Origin: Syngnathus acus
Lineage: Eukaryota; Chordata; Actinopteri; Syngnathiformes; Syngnathidae
Direction of reading: 5' to 3'
Length of the DNA stretch: 64,000 nucleotides
Assembly (NCBI RefSeq): GCF_901709675.1
Contig: NC_051094.1
Span: 17,148,501-17,212,500 of the forward strand
Positions within the stretch are counted from its first letter, which is position 1. Each line of letters opens with the position of its first letter. A program made the position numbers and the translations under genes. This document shows, piece by piece, positions 41,953-53,011 of the stretch. Below the pieces are notes generated by a model, which was not told the DNA's origin, did not search any database, and was given only the letters and a program-made list of their open reading frames with translations.

Positions 41953-43235
41953 TCACCCCACCCTCTCAAACAACTCCTCTAAGTGACCTGGCAGAGCATC
42001 AAGGGGGCAGCCTCATCCCTCTTGTTTGTTTTTCTCAGCCTCTCATCATAGTCAGGCCGTCGCTGCCGAGACCTTTCCCGTGAAACTCCGGTTCCCTTCT
42101 CCGGGCGGGCACAGACAACTGTTCTTGGTGGCCGTCTCCTAGGCTTTCCGCGTGCAGCTGTGAGGGTTGCTGCAGCCATTTGGAGCACAGCCACGGGGGG
42201 GTCTGTCTGTGCCGCCTTACCAGCAAGTTTCTGGAAGTCCACATGGCGTCTTTGATGGCGGCAAAGGTGAGCCACTGCTTTGTAAAGTCTTGCTTGCTTT
42301 TCAACGGGCTCACCACATAGAGTACAAGGTCTGCATTTAACGCTTCCCTTGCTGGCAAGTCCAGTAATTGCAGGTGGCCGGCTGTCGCCCACTGGTCTAC
42401 GGCAGCTCTGCACTCCAAGAGCAGGGACCACACCGACGCCTGGGCGCCACAGCCAGGTCAGGGGCACATTGAGAGCGCGGACATGCCCCAGGAGCGCATA
42501 ACGGACCTGACTGGGAGAACATCATGGGCCACCATCCATGACAGGTCCCGAAGTTTGTTTGAGAGGGCGGGGTAGTTGATGTTGCTTCAGACCGTTGTGG
42601 GCTCGCCAAATGCGAGCCCGCGCACTGGACACACCGCTTCCCGCTCCTGCACGACAGAGATCATAGAGCTGTGATTTATTAAAATGTCACCATTTTCTTG
42701 TTCTAATCTAAAATTTATTAAAAAGTTCTTGATAAAGGAATAAGAGGATGTCAGGTTAAAAGACACAGGAATTCTTTGGTCGGTGGGTAGTAGCTTTAGT
42801 TTCCGGAGGTATGAGCCCATCCAGAATCGTGTCATTCCTTGGCTTTTCGGGCAACATATCTGCTTCCGAGGAAGAGCTTTAAGTCCGGGACTCCTTTTCC
42901 TCCCTTATCTTTCTCTTTCTTCATGGTGTCCCTCTTCAGTGGATTTCACTTGGATTTCCAGATGAAGTAAAAAATGTCTCGGTCCAACTCTAAAAGCATC
43001 TTCCTTGGTGGGGTAAAAACAAAATTGTTTAGTAAAAACAAGGGTAAAATCACCGCTTTTATGATTAAAAATTTCCCTTCTATAGTCAGCTCTCTTAAGC
43101 CCCAAAACCCAAGTCGTTGCCTCACTTTCCCCAACACGTCATCCCATTTTGTTTTCCCTCCTCCTTCCTGCATAAATTTGATCCCAAGAATATTCTGGTT
43201 GGTTTGTGTTAAATTTAGTGGGAGTCCTCGGCTGG
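41953..43235 (-). pseudogene. Tx1-clade LINE RT thumb and C-terminus
   Basis: Minus strand: GFWGLRELTIEGKFLIIK, LPLFLLNNFVFTPPRKMLLELD (43173-42946), then RFWMGSYLRKLKLLPTD, and across frame breaks a Cys-containing C-terminal domain (PCTLCGEPVEKQARL; MWTSRNLLVRRHRQ) to a stop at 41953. About 240 bp of probable 3' UTR lies to its left. Its 5' junction abuts the U2 5' end at 43236. Matches 34996-35414 closely. Confidence 0.68.
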
Positions 43236-43236
43236 G

Positions 43237-43285
43237 TCGCTTCTCGGCCTTTTGGCTAAGATCAAGTGTAGTATTTGTTCTTATC
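43237..43285 (+). ncRNA. U2 snRNA 5' part (nt ~2-50), pseudogene
   Basis: TCGCTTCTCGGCCTTTTGGC and TAAGATCAAGTGTAG match U2 exactly, then TATTTGTTCTTATC has one change. Homology ends after TTCTTATC, where a LINE in the same orientation begins. Confidence 0.9.
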
Positions 43286-43681
43286 TCTCAGATGCTCCAC
43301 TCGTCTGTCTTCTGGCTAGGAAGGCGATCGCTTCTCCTGAGTCGCAAGTTCTCAGCCTGACGTGGCAGTGAACTTGGTTCACTTTGTGAAGTAAATAGTG
43401 ACCTAGTATTGTATTATAAATAACCTTATACTTTTGTTACAGAATCTACTGTGGTAAGTTACTTTGATTTACTTTGTGTTATTTTGTAGTTGTTTAGTTT
43501 TCTTTAAGTGTTTCTTTCTTTTTGTGTAAATTTCTTTAAGTGGTGCTTCCGCTATGGCGGCTCCACCATAGTGTACGCCTTACTTTTAAGGAAATGAATG
43601 GTGATGTCAAGGTTAGACTTTTCCAGAAAGCTAATCTAATAAACCCTGAAATTTAAAGCATATGAAAACTGCATTATAACA

Positions 43682-44461
43682 TTGCCTTTTAGCAATGGCT
43701 TTGATGTGAGCTTTTGCTCTGCGGCAAATCTGCGTGAGTTTTGGAATTGGTATGAGAATGTTAAATCCCAGTTCTCTGTGTTTAATGTTGAAAAGCTGAC
43801 CGACAACGCTGCGAAAACAGTTATTGTCAGAATGTTTAATGTGACAGTGAACGCAGAGGACATTTGTTATTTGCTGGGAAGATATTGCACGATTAAAGGC
43901 CAGGCTATGAAGGTGAGAGATGAAGATGGCATCTGGAATTGTTCCTGGCGGGTCCCCATTCAACAATGGGAGGACCCTCAGGGGTTCCAGGGCCTGAAAC
44001 ATCTCCCATCAGTGATAGTTTTGGGAGAAAACCGAGGCTACATATATTATCAGGGCCAACCCAAGCTCTGCCGCAAGTGAGGACAGCATAGGCACGTTGC
44101 AGAAGCGTGTGAGCAAATAATATGCCGGAAATGTAGAGTAATTGGTCACACTTTTGAAGAGTGTACTAATGGCAGAAAGTGCAATCTCTGTGGGGAAACT
44201 GATCATCTCTACAGAAAGTGCCCAAAGTCTTTTGCCAACAAACTTAAGGGCAGGAGAGAAATGACACAGGTGAAGGAAAATGAAGCTAACAAACATTTTG
44301 GAAATTCAAATTTCCCTTCAAGGCCTGTGATTGATGGAGAGGAAACGGGTGAGGAGGGAACAGGTGAGGAGAGAACAGGTGACGAGGGAACAGATGAGGA
44401 GAGAGAAGGGGAGGGGCATGTGTCACCCCCACCAACAGAGAACGCAGAGGAAATAGAGTAA
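43682..44461 (+). pseudogene. Tx1-type ORF1 with CCHC knuckles
   Basis: A conserved N-terminal fold ([41 protein letters not shown]) precedes three Cys/His knuckles. The first Cys codon of knuckle one is TGA (44078). The rest reads [19 protein letters not shown] and [17 protein letters not shown], and a Gly/Glu/Thr-rich tail of about 7-residue repeats (GEEGTGE...) follows. Apart from the TGA and upstream stops, the frame is long. It resembles fish ZCCHC3-like ORF1 proteins of Tx1 LINEs. Confidence 0.75.
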
Positions 44462-45034
44462 AAGAAATGCCTACAAGTAGTGGAGAGGAAACAAGTGAGG
44501 AAAGGGAAGGGGCATATGGTAAGCACACAAATGGAAAGTGACATGTCACAAGAAGTAGCCACAGGTGAGTCGGGTGCAGACATCCAGATTCCTTGTGCGC
44601 AAAAAGCAAAGACTCGCATCTGAACGGTCCTTTGAATTGCCGTCGACTTCAGAGAAGAGAGGAAAGCCTGGGAGCCCAGATAGTGAGCTGGATGAGTCCA
44701 GAGTATTCCCTTCCGACTCACCAAATGAAATCTCCTTTTTAAATATACTATGCCTACAATCGACACCAAAAAGCCGCAATACCATGAATTTAAGGTTGAG
44801 GAAGAGACCACCAGACGTGACCAGGAGAGGTCGCCGGCGGCCAAGCTCTGCCTCTGGTACCGCGATATTACTGTGAAAAGAAATAACAACTGTTGGACTC
44901 AATGATAGGTTTAAATAGCAAACATGAGACCCTCTATAGGAGTATGCAAATTTATATTATACTGATGACACTAACCCTATAAACCATCAGTGTTATAAGT
45001 GTAAAATCAAAGATTAGAGCACTAAGCGTCTTAT

Positions 45035-45540
45035 GTGATTTTGATTCAAGAATGCGGCATACCGTTTTCAAGAAATTACAGACAGTGGGAGATGCGGCCC
45101 TATTCATCGTTATGGAGTGGGTCAAATGAAAACCGCAATGATGGACTGGCCATTTTAATAAATAACCCCCGAATTATTTTGAACAGGAGCACAGTGGTGA
45201 AAGACAGAAGGGCACTGCTAACACACCTAACATTCCTAGGTCACGAATTTAACCTTTTAAATATTTACGGTTTTAATGACAAACATGATAGATATAAGCT
45301 CTTTGAAAGCCTGCAGTCTCACATGCTGGGTCATGCACCACTAATTCTGGGAGGGGATTTTAACTATCTTAAGCAGAAGTGACAGAAAAGGAGCCGGGGA
45401 AGATTTTAAAGTTGACAAAACATCTCTTTTAATACAAGACATGTGCCGCGTTTTTAAACTATGCGACTGTTATAAAACCATACACCCACGGGAAGGCACC
45501 AATACCTTTTTAAACTACTTCAAATATTGGGTTTTCCAAG
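45035..45540 (+). pseudogene. Tx1 LINE endonuclease N-terminal part
   Basis: VILIQECGIP-type start (MILIQECGIPFSRNYRQW), NDGLAILINN, NLLNIYGFNDKHDRYKLF, LILGGDFN, the metal-binding and catalytic blocks of apurinic-type LINE endonucleases. A frameshift near 45378, then CRVFKLCDCY and an abrupt end. The SDH-type C-terminus is lost here but present in part in the inverted copy. Confidence 0.75.
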
Positions 45541-45625
45541 AAAGTCCATCGAGTGGGTGAAACTGCTGTACAGAGGTGTCACGAGCAAATACGTGGTCAA
45601 CGAGAATAAGCGGTCAGAAAAGAAA

Positions 45626-46008
45626 ACTAGTTGTGGCCACCCTCGTGGGAGTACATAATCAATGCGTGAGGCACTCGTGTTGTCATCGTTGAACCACGTG
45701 AACCCCTCCTCCCGTGGAGTTCACGTATGGCTTTAAAACAGTCGCATAGTTTAAAAACCCGGCACATGTCTTGTATTAGAAGAGATGTTTTGCCATCTTT
45801 AAGATCTTCCCCAGCTCCTTTTCTGCACTTCTACAGTTAAAATCCCCTCCCAGAATTAGTGGTATGTGACCCAGCATGTGAGACTGCAGGCTTTCAAAGA
45901 GCTCATATCTATCATAATTGTCATTAAAACCATAAATATTTAAAACGTTAAATTCGTGACCTATGGCACTGTGACTGAACGGTATTCGCCTGGTACTCAG
46001 TAGACGAG
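45626..46008 (-). pseudogene. Inverted Tx1 LINE copy (endonuclease) next to U2
   Basis: Minus strand from the U2 break: about 45 bp unrelated leader, then endonuclease text parallel to 45239-45480 (FNVLNIYGFNDNYDRYELF, LILGGDFNCRSAEKEL) and continuing to FTWFNDDNTSASRIDYVLP, which the plus copy lacks. Together the two copies form an inverted repeat of about 240 bp arms around a spacer. Confidence 0.7.
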
Positions 46009-46057
46009 GTAAGAACAGATACTACACTTGATTTTAGCCAAAAGGCAGAGAAGCGAT
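46009..46057 (-). ncRNA. U2 snRNA 5' part (nt 1-50), pseudogene
   Basis: Minus strand ATCGCTTCTC-TGCCTTTTGGC and AAAATCAAGTGTAGTATCTG, TTCTTAC: the true U2 5' end is intact, with three changes inside. Homology again stops at the TTCTTA(T/C)C point, followed by LINE sequence. A MITE has inserted 5 bp upstream of the U2 start. Confidence 0.88.
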
Positions 46058-46061
46058 GGAT

Positions 46062-46982
46062 TACCGTTTTTTTCCGTGTATAATACGCAAAATTTAACTA
46101 ATTTATTGTCCTAAAATCTGGGGTGCGCATTATACATGGGTACAATTTTTTTTACATTTTTTTTTTTTTTAATTTAATTTTTTTTTTTTTTTTTTTTTTT
46201 TAAAGAAAATCATGGTACTGGTACGAGTATTGATTTATGTATTGTTCTCTTCTTGTCATGTTGTGAAAGAATGTGGGTTGAATAAATACCGAAAGAACAA
46301 TAGTGTGTTTGTACTGTGCTCTGGTCATTTCGTCAAAGAAGGGATAATAGTCCTCTTCTCTTCTTGACTGACAATGAATGTGATAGTTTAATACAATCAG
46401 CAAATAACAAAATGCGTATTACAGGTAATATTTTATTTCACAACACTTTGCCTTGTTCCTTTCGTCTCTGCTGTTCACTTCAAACACGCTCCATACGAAC
46501 GCAATGCTCTCGTATCAGACGCTTGCTCGATCACCTGCTCGTTTGCTGTCACAATGTACCCTACACAAATCCGAAACATTTGTTGCGGCTCCGAGTCACG
46601 ACGAGGGGCAAGTTTTGGTTTCCAAGGGTGTTTTTATTCCTCTTCAACGTCTCTCCCATACAGAGCCGCCTTTTTCACATGTCCGCACGTCACTTTCCTC
46701 TCTTTTCATCTGATCGCGGTGGTGCCTTTACGGGCAGTCGGAGAAATCAACACCAACAAAAAAAATACATCCAGCCTAGTTAAGACCATACCAAAGACTA
46801 TAAAAATGGGACCCATTGCCTCCCTGCGTGTGTGACGATCATTGGGACTTTAAAAAAAAAAAAAAAAAAAAAAAAGTTGGGTGCGTATTATACATGGGTA
46901 CAGGCTTTTTTCCAGCATCAACATGCCATTGTTAGGGTGCGTATTATACATGGGGGCGTATTATACACGGAAAAAAACGGTA
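46062..46982 (+). mobile_element. MITE with ATAATGCGC termini (copy 3)
   Basis: Same ends and interior as 28925-29857, with long T and A homopolymers and an internally deleted SINE remnant (46783-46856). It sits between the U2 fragment and its upstream segment. Confidence 0.85.
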
Positions 46983-46983
46983 T

Positions 46984-47142
46984 ACTAGTGAAGAACTCGC
47001 TTGCAGGCTTCCCTGTCTACCTATTCTCACCGACTGTTACAGTACGGAAGAGTGCTGCTCTTCTGGGCACTGGTAAATCGGCAAACTTGTCTGCCGACTT
47101 ATTTGTTCACTCTTCACTTTTCTTCACCCGCAGTAATGCATG
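46984..47142. repeat. U2 upstream segment of the repeat unit (copy 2)
   Basis: Parallels 38955-39110. The pogo-like MITE at 47143 interrupts it at 'gcatgTA', where copy 1 continues 'gcatgtagttcacgagg', so copy 1 is the empty site. Confidence 0.8.
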
Positions 47143-48620
47143 TACCGTATTTTTCGGACTAAACGTCGCTCCGGAATATAAGTCGCACCAGCCATAAAAT
47201 GCCCAAAAATGTGAAAAAAAACATATATAAGTCGCTCCGGAGTACAAGTCGCATTTTGGGGGAAATTTATTCGACAAAATCCAACACCAAGAACAGACAT
47301 GAACGAGCAACAACAGGCTAAACGGTAGGTATGCTAACGTGACATAAACACAAACGAAGAGCTGAGAACGGGCCTGATGTAACATTCAGAGTTATTCAAA
47401 TAACTATTACATAAATAACACGTTTATAAAACCATCTGTGTCACTCCAATTCATTAAATCCATCGATCGTCCTTTATGGAAACGATGCCGCGTATGCGCC
47501 GCGCCGCTGACGTCTAAATATTCTAAATATTCCACAGACCCATATAACGATATATAAAGTATATATCAAATAACTATCATATAAACAACAATATTGTCAA
47601 ACCATCTGTGTCACTCCAAATCATTAAATCCATCGATCAAATTCCTTTGTCAACAACGCCGCGCGTGCGCCCTGACGTCAACCTCGTCGTTATTCCACAG
47701 ATCTACTATATAACTATATTATAGCATTAACAAAGTACAAGGAAAGACTTCAACGAGCCAACAAGTACTGAACTGTCACGATAAAAACATATACAAGTTG
47801 CTATACGAAATAAAATATATCAAATAACTATAACATAAATAGTTCACCACCACACAGCCCCAAGCACCGGCGTCGACTTCCAGGTGTGTGGCGGCGTGGA
47901 CTTCCATCCCCGGAGGTGGCCCTTCCAGCCACGGAGGTGGAAGAGAGCTCCATAGAATAGGACCGGGCGTGCGTAAAAGCCATGTCCGAGCCCCATCCAC
48001 CGTCCCTGGACAGCCACTCGGCCGAGCGCCGGCCCCCGACTTCCATCCACGGAGGTGAAAGAGAGCTCCGTAGAGTAGGACCGGGCGTGCGTAAAAGCCA
48101 TGTCCGAGCCCCATCCACCGTCCCTGGACAGCCACCCGGCTGAGCGCCGGCCCCCGACTTCAATCCACGGAGGTGAAAGAGAGCTCCGTAGAGTAGGACC
48201 GGGCGTGCGTAAAAGCCATGTCCGAGCCCCATCCACCGTCCCTGGACAGCCACCCGGCTGAGCGCCGGCCCCCGACTTCAATCCACGGAGGTGAAAGAGA
48301 GCTCCGTAGAGTAGGACCGGGCGTGCGTAAAAGCCATAATAGTTTTTCAAACCTTCTGTGTCACTCCAAATCATTAAATCCTTCAAACTCTTCGTCCTCC
48401 GTGTCACTTACAAAGCTGCGAATGATGCAGGTGGTACGTGGGGCCCTTCGTCATCTTCGTCATCCCGTGATCGAATCTTTGTCCTTTATGTAAACAACCG
48501 CCGCGCCGCGCCACTGACGTCACTTGAAATTCAAATTACAGAAATCCCTTGCTACATCGCAGTTCAACTTTTTTTTTCTTTTTTAATTTTGAAAATCTGT
48601 GAAAAAATTCACATATAAAG
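47143..48620 (-). mobile_element. Pogo-like MITE, left end complete, right end lost, with tandem array
   Basis: Starts TACCGTATTTTTCGGACTAAAC and shares the interior of 30084-30889 (reversed), including the 'tcactccaattcattaaatcc' motif repeated several times. The opposite terminal repeat is not seen before the SINE at 48630. It contains the 118-bp array. Confidence 0.75.
47933..48338. repeat. 118-bp GC-rich tandem array (about 3.4 units)
   Basis: 'ggaggtgaaagagagctcc' recurs at 47933 (one variant), 48051, 48169 and 48287, exactly 118 bp apart. The last two units are almost identical. As 118 is not a multiple of three, the open frames on the minus strand rotate through all three frames, giving overlapping repetitive ORFs that I do not treat as genes. 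Confidence 0.92.
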
Positions 48621-48629
48621 TAAAGTAAA

Positions 48630-48950
48630 GTCAAAAAAACTTTACTTTACTTAAAAGTCCCAATGATCGTCACACACACACCTGGGTGTGGTGAAATTTG
48701 TCCTCTGCATTTAACCCATCCCCGTGTGATTTTAATCCATCCCCTGGGGGAGAGGGGAGCAGTGAGCAGCAGCGGTGCCGCGCTCGGGAATCAGTTGGTG
48801 ATCAACCCCCCAATTCCAACCCTTAATGCTGAGTGCCAAGCAGGGAGGCAATGGGTCCCATTTTTATAGTCTTTGGTATGACCCGGCCGGGGTTTGAACC
48901 CACAACCTTCCAGTCTCAGGGCGGACACTCTACCACTAGGCCACTGAGCT
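48630..48950 (-). mobile_element. tRNA-derived SINE (family B), full length
   Basis: Minus strand: head with A box 'tagtggtagagtg' and B box 'gggttcaaacccc' (48880-48950), body, and 3' end 'gatcattgggac' with an AAGT repeat tail. Second copy at 50596-50913. Confidence 0.88.
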
Positions 48951-49129
48951 GGTCTATAAGTTGGGCAAGAAGAATAAACCAGAACTGAGAGAAATTAAGG
49001 GATATATAAATGCAAAAATAAGTAGATATTTTTTTCCCCCAAGTAGCGCTGCAGTAGGCAGCTTGTTACCGCAGCTCCCAATTTTGGGCATTGACATATC
49101 AGGAAGACTGGCTCTCTACTATGATATCC

Positions 49130-49331
49130 TTTGGAGTTCGTGGTGGTGGTGGTGGTGGGAGAGAGGAAAATGTTAGGAAAGCTGACATACCTCATGGACA
49201 GCCCCCACCACCCTCTACATGAGACCGTAGGTGACCTGAGTAGCTCCTTCAGTCAGAAACTGAGACATCCTCGCTGCAGGAAGGAGCATTTTCGCAGGAC
49301 ATTCATCCCGACGGCAGTTAGATTATACTAG
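49130..49331 (+). pseudogene. LINE RT C-terminal scrap
   Basis: GKLTYLMDSPHHPLHETVGD, QKLRHPRCRKEHFRRTFIPTA(VRLY): same C-terminal module as in 52481-52670 (HPLHETVRALESSISDRLRHPRC in parts). An L2/Rex-type LINE tail; no 3' end is visible. Confidence 0.6.
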
Positions 49332-49961
49332 TGCTTATCAAATAGTGGGGCGCGGCGCGATACCGAGGGGGGCGCGTGTGACACCAGGGAACATGCTTTT
49401 GTTTTGGCTGTACTAGATTAAAGGGTAATTAGACATCCACTGCAGTAGGTGGGAGTGGTGGTATCAGTGGTGGTAAGAGTGTGCGCAAGGAGTAGTCGCT
49501 CTAATCCTCCTATTAACATCACCTTACTATCAAGCCGCCCTTATCAAATGCTTTTTTTTTTTTTTTTTTTTTTGAGTAATCCATCCACCCTACCCATTAA
49601 CATGGCTAAAATCCTCTTTCTTCAAAGTTGTTACACAACTTTTCAATAATAGTTTCCAACATGCAAATTCAAATATTCAACCCGCATTTTTCCTTCATCC
49701 TGATTTTAATCTTTGATTCCTTTTTCCTTCGATCATAAACTGGTCTCACGTAATTAATTTATTTTCCTCTTCCCATCTCTCCCTTCACACGTCACTCACA
49801 CCCCCTTCTACATTGCTCTTTTTTGTGTTTATTTGTTTGTTTTTACTTCCAATGTTTATCATCAAATTAAGTTCCAAAATCCTTTGTAATAAACTGTAAT
49901 GTAATTCAACATTCTACCAACATGGTTGTATATGCGGCAGATGTTATTGTTCAAATCAAAC
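49332..49961. other. No gene; T-rich
   Basis: A T-run at 49552-49573. 'gtggggcgcggcgcgataccg' near 49347 may be a transposon end. Nothing else recognised. Confidence 0.45.
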
Positions 49962-50118
49962 TGTCACGTGCCGTGTCAGAGGACGCTCAGCTGGCAACTG
50001 CCCTCAGCCGCACCCCTTTATTACCGTAACCTCTTGTTATCCCATGTAGTATTTAAACCCTGCCCGTGTGTTTTTCCTGTCGGTGTCTACTGTTTTTCCC
50101 CGTTTGTGTCCGCGCCCA
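49962..50118 (+). repeat. Truncated LTR (same group as 28024 solo LTR)
   Basis: TGTCACGTGCC start, 'cagaggacgctcagctggcaac', TATTTAAA and GTCGGTGTCTACTG at the predicted RNA start. It ends abruptly at about 50118 where 'caatgttccctctaagctg', a probable MITE end, begins. Confidence 0.75.
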
Positions 50119-50595
50119 ATGTTCCCTCTAAGCTGCGCGCGTGCGCAATCGCGCACTGCCCGCACGTTCTCAGCGCACAAGAAATCTATCCAGCGCATAC
50201 GCATCCCCCCCGAAGCCAAACGAACACGCAGCGTTGGACGTGCCCATATGCTAGCCATTGGCATCCCACAAGTTCCAGCGGTGTGAGCGCCCTTCGCTGA
50301 TCAGACAAAGTCCTCACCACCTTTCTCTTTTCAAAAAGAAATCATCCATACAATCATAAATGTATATACAACCGCCATTCCTGAACACAGAGCTAAAATT
50401 ATTAATTTTTAATTTTACTCTGCTTTCACTCCACAATATTGCTGAACTGGGAGATTTTATTGAAAAAAAAGGTTCCCCCTTACCTTTTGTGCCGATCTGA
50501 CTGCAATATTGTTGAGCAAGAGCGGAGAAGGAGGAATCCTTCCTGGAGCATGCACTTTTCCTTCTGAAGAAATCACGTCGGATGGTCACCATTTG
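50119..50595. other. Probable MITE end, otherwise unassigned
   Basis: Palindromic CG-rich words ('gcgcgcgtgcgcaatcgcgc') after 50119. No matching right end found. Confidence 0.4.
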
Positions 50596-50913
50596 TTAAG
50601 TTAAAAGTTAAAGTTAAAGTCCCAATGATCGTCACACACACACCTGGGTGTGGTGAAATTTGTCCTCTGCATTTAACCCATCCCCGTGTGATTTTAATCC
50701 ATCCCCTGGGGGAGAGGGGAGCAGTGAGCAGCAGCGGTGCCGCGCTCGGGAATCAGTTGGTGATCTAACCTCCCAATTCCAACCCTTAATGCTGAGTGCC
50801 AAGCAGGGAGGCAATGGGTCCCATTTTTATAGTCTTTGGTATGACCCGGCCGGGGTTTGAACCCACAACCTACCAGTCTCAGGGCGGACACTCTACCACT
50901 AGGCCACTGAGCT
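50596..50913 (-). mobile_element. tRNA-derived SINE (family B), copy 2
   Basis: Closely matches 48630-48950, with head at 50845-50913 and tail 'gttaaaagttaaagttaaagt' on the plus strand. Confidence 0.88.
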
Positions 50914-52445
50914 TGTTGGATTTGGTCCACAATTTGGGAAGCGTGCTATCCGCGCCTCACGGCAAAAGCCATAGCCAATCACCTGTTATCCAATTTACTC
51001 ACCGTGTGCTCGTTCTATTTCTTCAGTTTTAGGAAAAGGCTAAGACACCGAAACAAAAGATAGACTTACACAGGTTGGTTGAGTTCAATCACAATTCTTG
51101 TTAAGAAAGCTCTGTTTTCAGGAAAGTACAATACAGCGCTGGGCCTTTCGTGCGACCATGCTCAAGAGCAGAAAGTCTCCATTCAGAAAAGGCAACGTTC
51201 AAGGTTCTTTGGTCAGCTTATATTCAGTACCACATGCCAGTGTGGGCCGAGTTTGATGGGTGATGAGTCAGGGGGTGTGGCAAGTTCACAGGAGAGTTTG
51301 ATTCCATGGGAGTGGGTGCTGGTTCGGTGAGAGCTGGTTCCGTGGGGGTGGGTGCTGATTATGGGTGATTCGGTGTGTGTGTGGGGGCTGTTGTTTTCCA
51401 TCCCGTCTTTCGGCCTTGCCGATCCGGGTTCTTGGTTGTTTTCCTCCTGCCGCTCTTCCTCTGGCACCTCTACTGGTTTTATCTCCAAGTGTCCTTCCTG
51501 TAAACCATTCTTACACATACATCCACTTCGCTCACTGCCCATTCATCATTCTTTCAATTTTGTCATTTTGTACGGAATTATGTGAACTTTTGGCTGTCAT
51601 CATCAATTTGTTAATGATCCCTGACTATGCAAAATCCTTACTCACCATTTACCATGCATTTGTTTGTTTGTTCTTTTGACACTATCTTTTGACACATATC
51701 TTTTCATTGTTAGGCAAAACATTTCCCTCTGTCCAGAACGTTCAGTAGTAATCCAAAACTGACGTCTAGCATTAATCAAAACACAAGATATAATCAAGTA
51801 CTCAACATTTTCAGACAACTTTGGCAGTGTCCGTGATTTAGAAAATCATCAGGCATGCATTAAACAGTTCCTTAAGGGTCATTAAGCTATTCAGGCAATA
51901 TATCGAAAAACATTTGTTATTTCAAAGTGCACAGAAATACATATCAGATCATAAAGTTATAAAAACCTTTGTCATTACCACCTATCAAAAATCTCTAGTT
52001 ATGTCTTCTTTATTGATTTGGTGTGTAGGTATAATTATATGCTTAAAATGTTTCTTTTATTGATTTAATATGTGAATATACTTGTCTGCTTATGTACTTT
52101 ATTCAATGAGGTTTGAGCACATCTGCTTTTGTAGCTAGGTAGGACTTTTTGTATTTCGACCCCATTTCTTCAGTACGCTGCTTCATATGATACTTACAGA
52201 GCTTGCTGACTGACTGAAGTAGCATTCACAAAGTGGGATGATTGTTGGCAATATTCAGTCCGTTTTCGCTGAAAAGCTTCGTCATATTTCCTCGTCTTAG
52301 CTTTCGTGTGACTCTCAATTCTCTTATCTCTGTCTCTCTCCGCCGTTCTTTTCAGCCCTGTTCAATATTTTTCCATGGTGTCCCACTGCACTTTTTATCG
52401 CCTGCTCTGTGTGTGCGTATGTTCCGTGCGCTCGACACTGTAGAG
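50914..52445. other. No recognisable gene or element
   Basis: Mixed-composition DNA with G/T-rich (51250-51390) and AT-rich parts. Short open frames lack any family motif. Confidence 0.5.
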
Positions 52446-52480
52446 CAGGCATGTCAAACTCAGTTTGGCTCTGGGGCCGG

Positions 52481-53011
52481 ATGGTGGCTAAGCTGTCCTC
52501 CATCATGGACAATGTCTTCCACCCCCTTCATGAGACTGTCAGAGCCCTGGAGAGCTCCATCAGTGACCGGCTTCGTCACCCACGATGCACCACCGAGAGG
52601 CATCACAGGTCCTTCCTCCCTGCTGCCATCAGACTGTACAACCAGGCCGATCACTGTAGCTAACGGACAAAATAACACGCAATAACGTGCAATAACCATA
52701 TGTGCAATCACACTATGTGCAATCTGTCTACCTCACACTCTTTTACCTGCTTTTTTTGCACTGTTTTTTTTTTTTTTTCCCTTGCACTATTTTTTTATCT
52801 AATATTTTTTTTATCTCCACTGTAGATTGTGTATTGTGTATTTTGTATATACTGTCCATATTTTTTAATTATATATACCTTCTACTTTTTTAAATCTTTT
52901 ACCCCCTTCCCCGCATGCGTGTGTGTGTGTATATGTTAAGTGTACTGCTGCTAACATAGGAGTTTCCCCATTGAGGGAATAATAAAGGATTATCTTATCT
53001 TATCTTATCCA
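52481..53011 (+). mobile_element. LINE 3' fragment with (TTATC)n tail
   Basis: RT C-terminus (FHPLHETVRALESS, RHPRCTTERHHRSFLPAAIR) then a 3' UTR ending 'aataataaaggat' and TTATC repeats. Interrupts the hAT left end 35 bp inside. Confidence 0.8.

Larger units (their letters stand above)
43286..45625 (+). mobile_element. U2-targeted Tx1-clade (Keno-like) LINE, 5' part, broken
   Basis: Starts at the U2 break and runs 5' leader (43286-43681), ORF1, endonuclease and, after an internal deletion near 45530, a scrap of RT (SIEWVKLLYRGVTSKYV). It then meets an inverted copy of itself. Keno elements of fish are known to insert into U2 snRNA genes; I name it Keno-like on position and coding style only. 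Confidence 0.72.

Noticed and set aside
43237-43285. Functional U2 snRNA gene
   Set aside because: Only the first ~50 nt are present in all three copies; the Sm site and 3' stem-loops are replaced by LINE sequence.
47776-48407. Three overlapping open frames of 119-187 codons, minus strand
   Set aside because: Products of the 118-bp array rotating through frames; no domain and no conserved start.
48880-48950. tRNA-like sequence (also 50845-50913 and 21257-21330)
   Set aside because: Heads of SINEs: followed by SINE body and tail in every copy, not independent tRNA genes.
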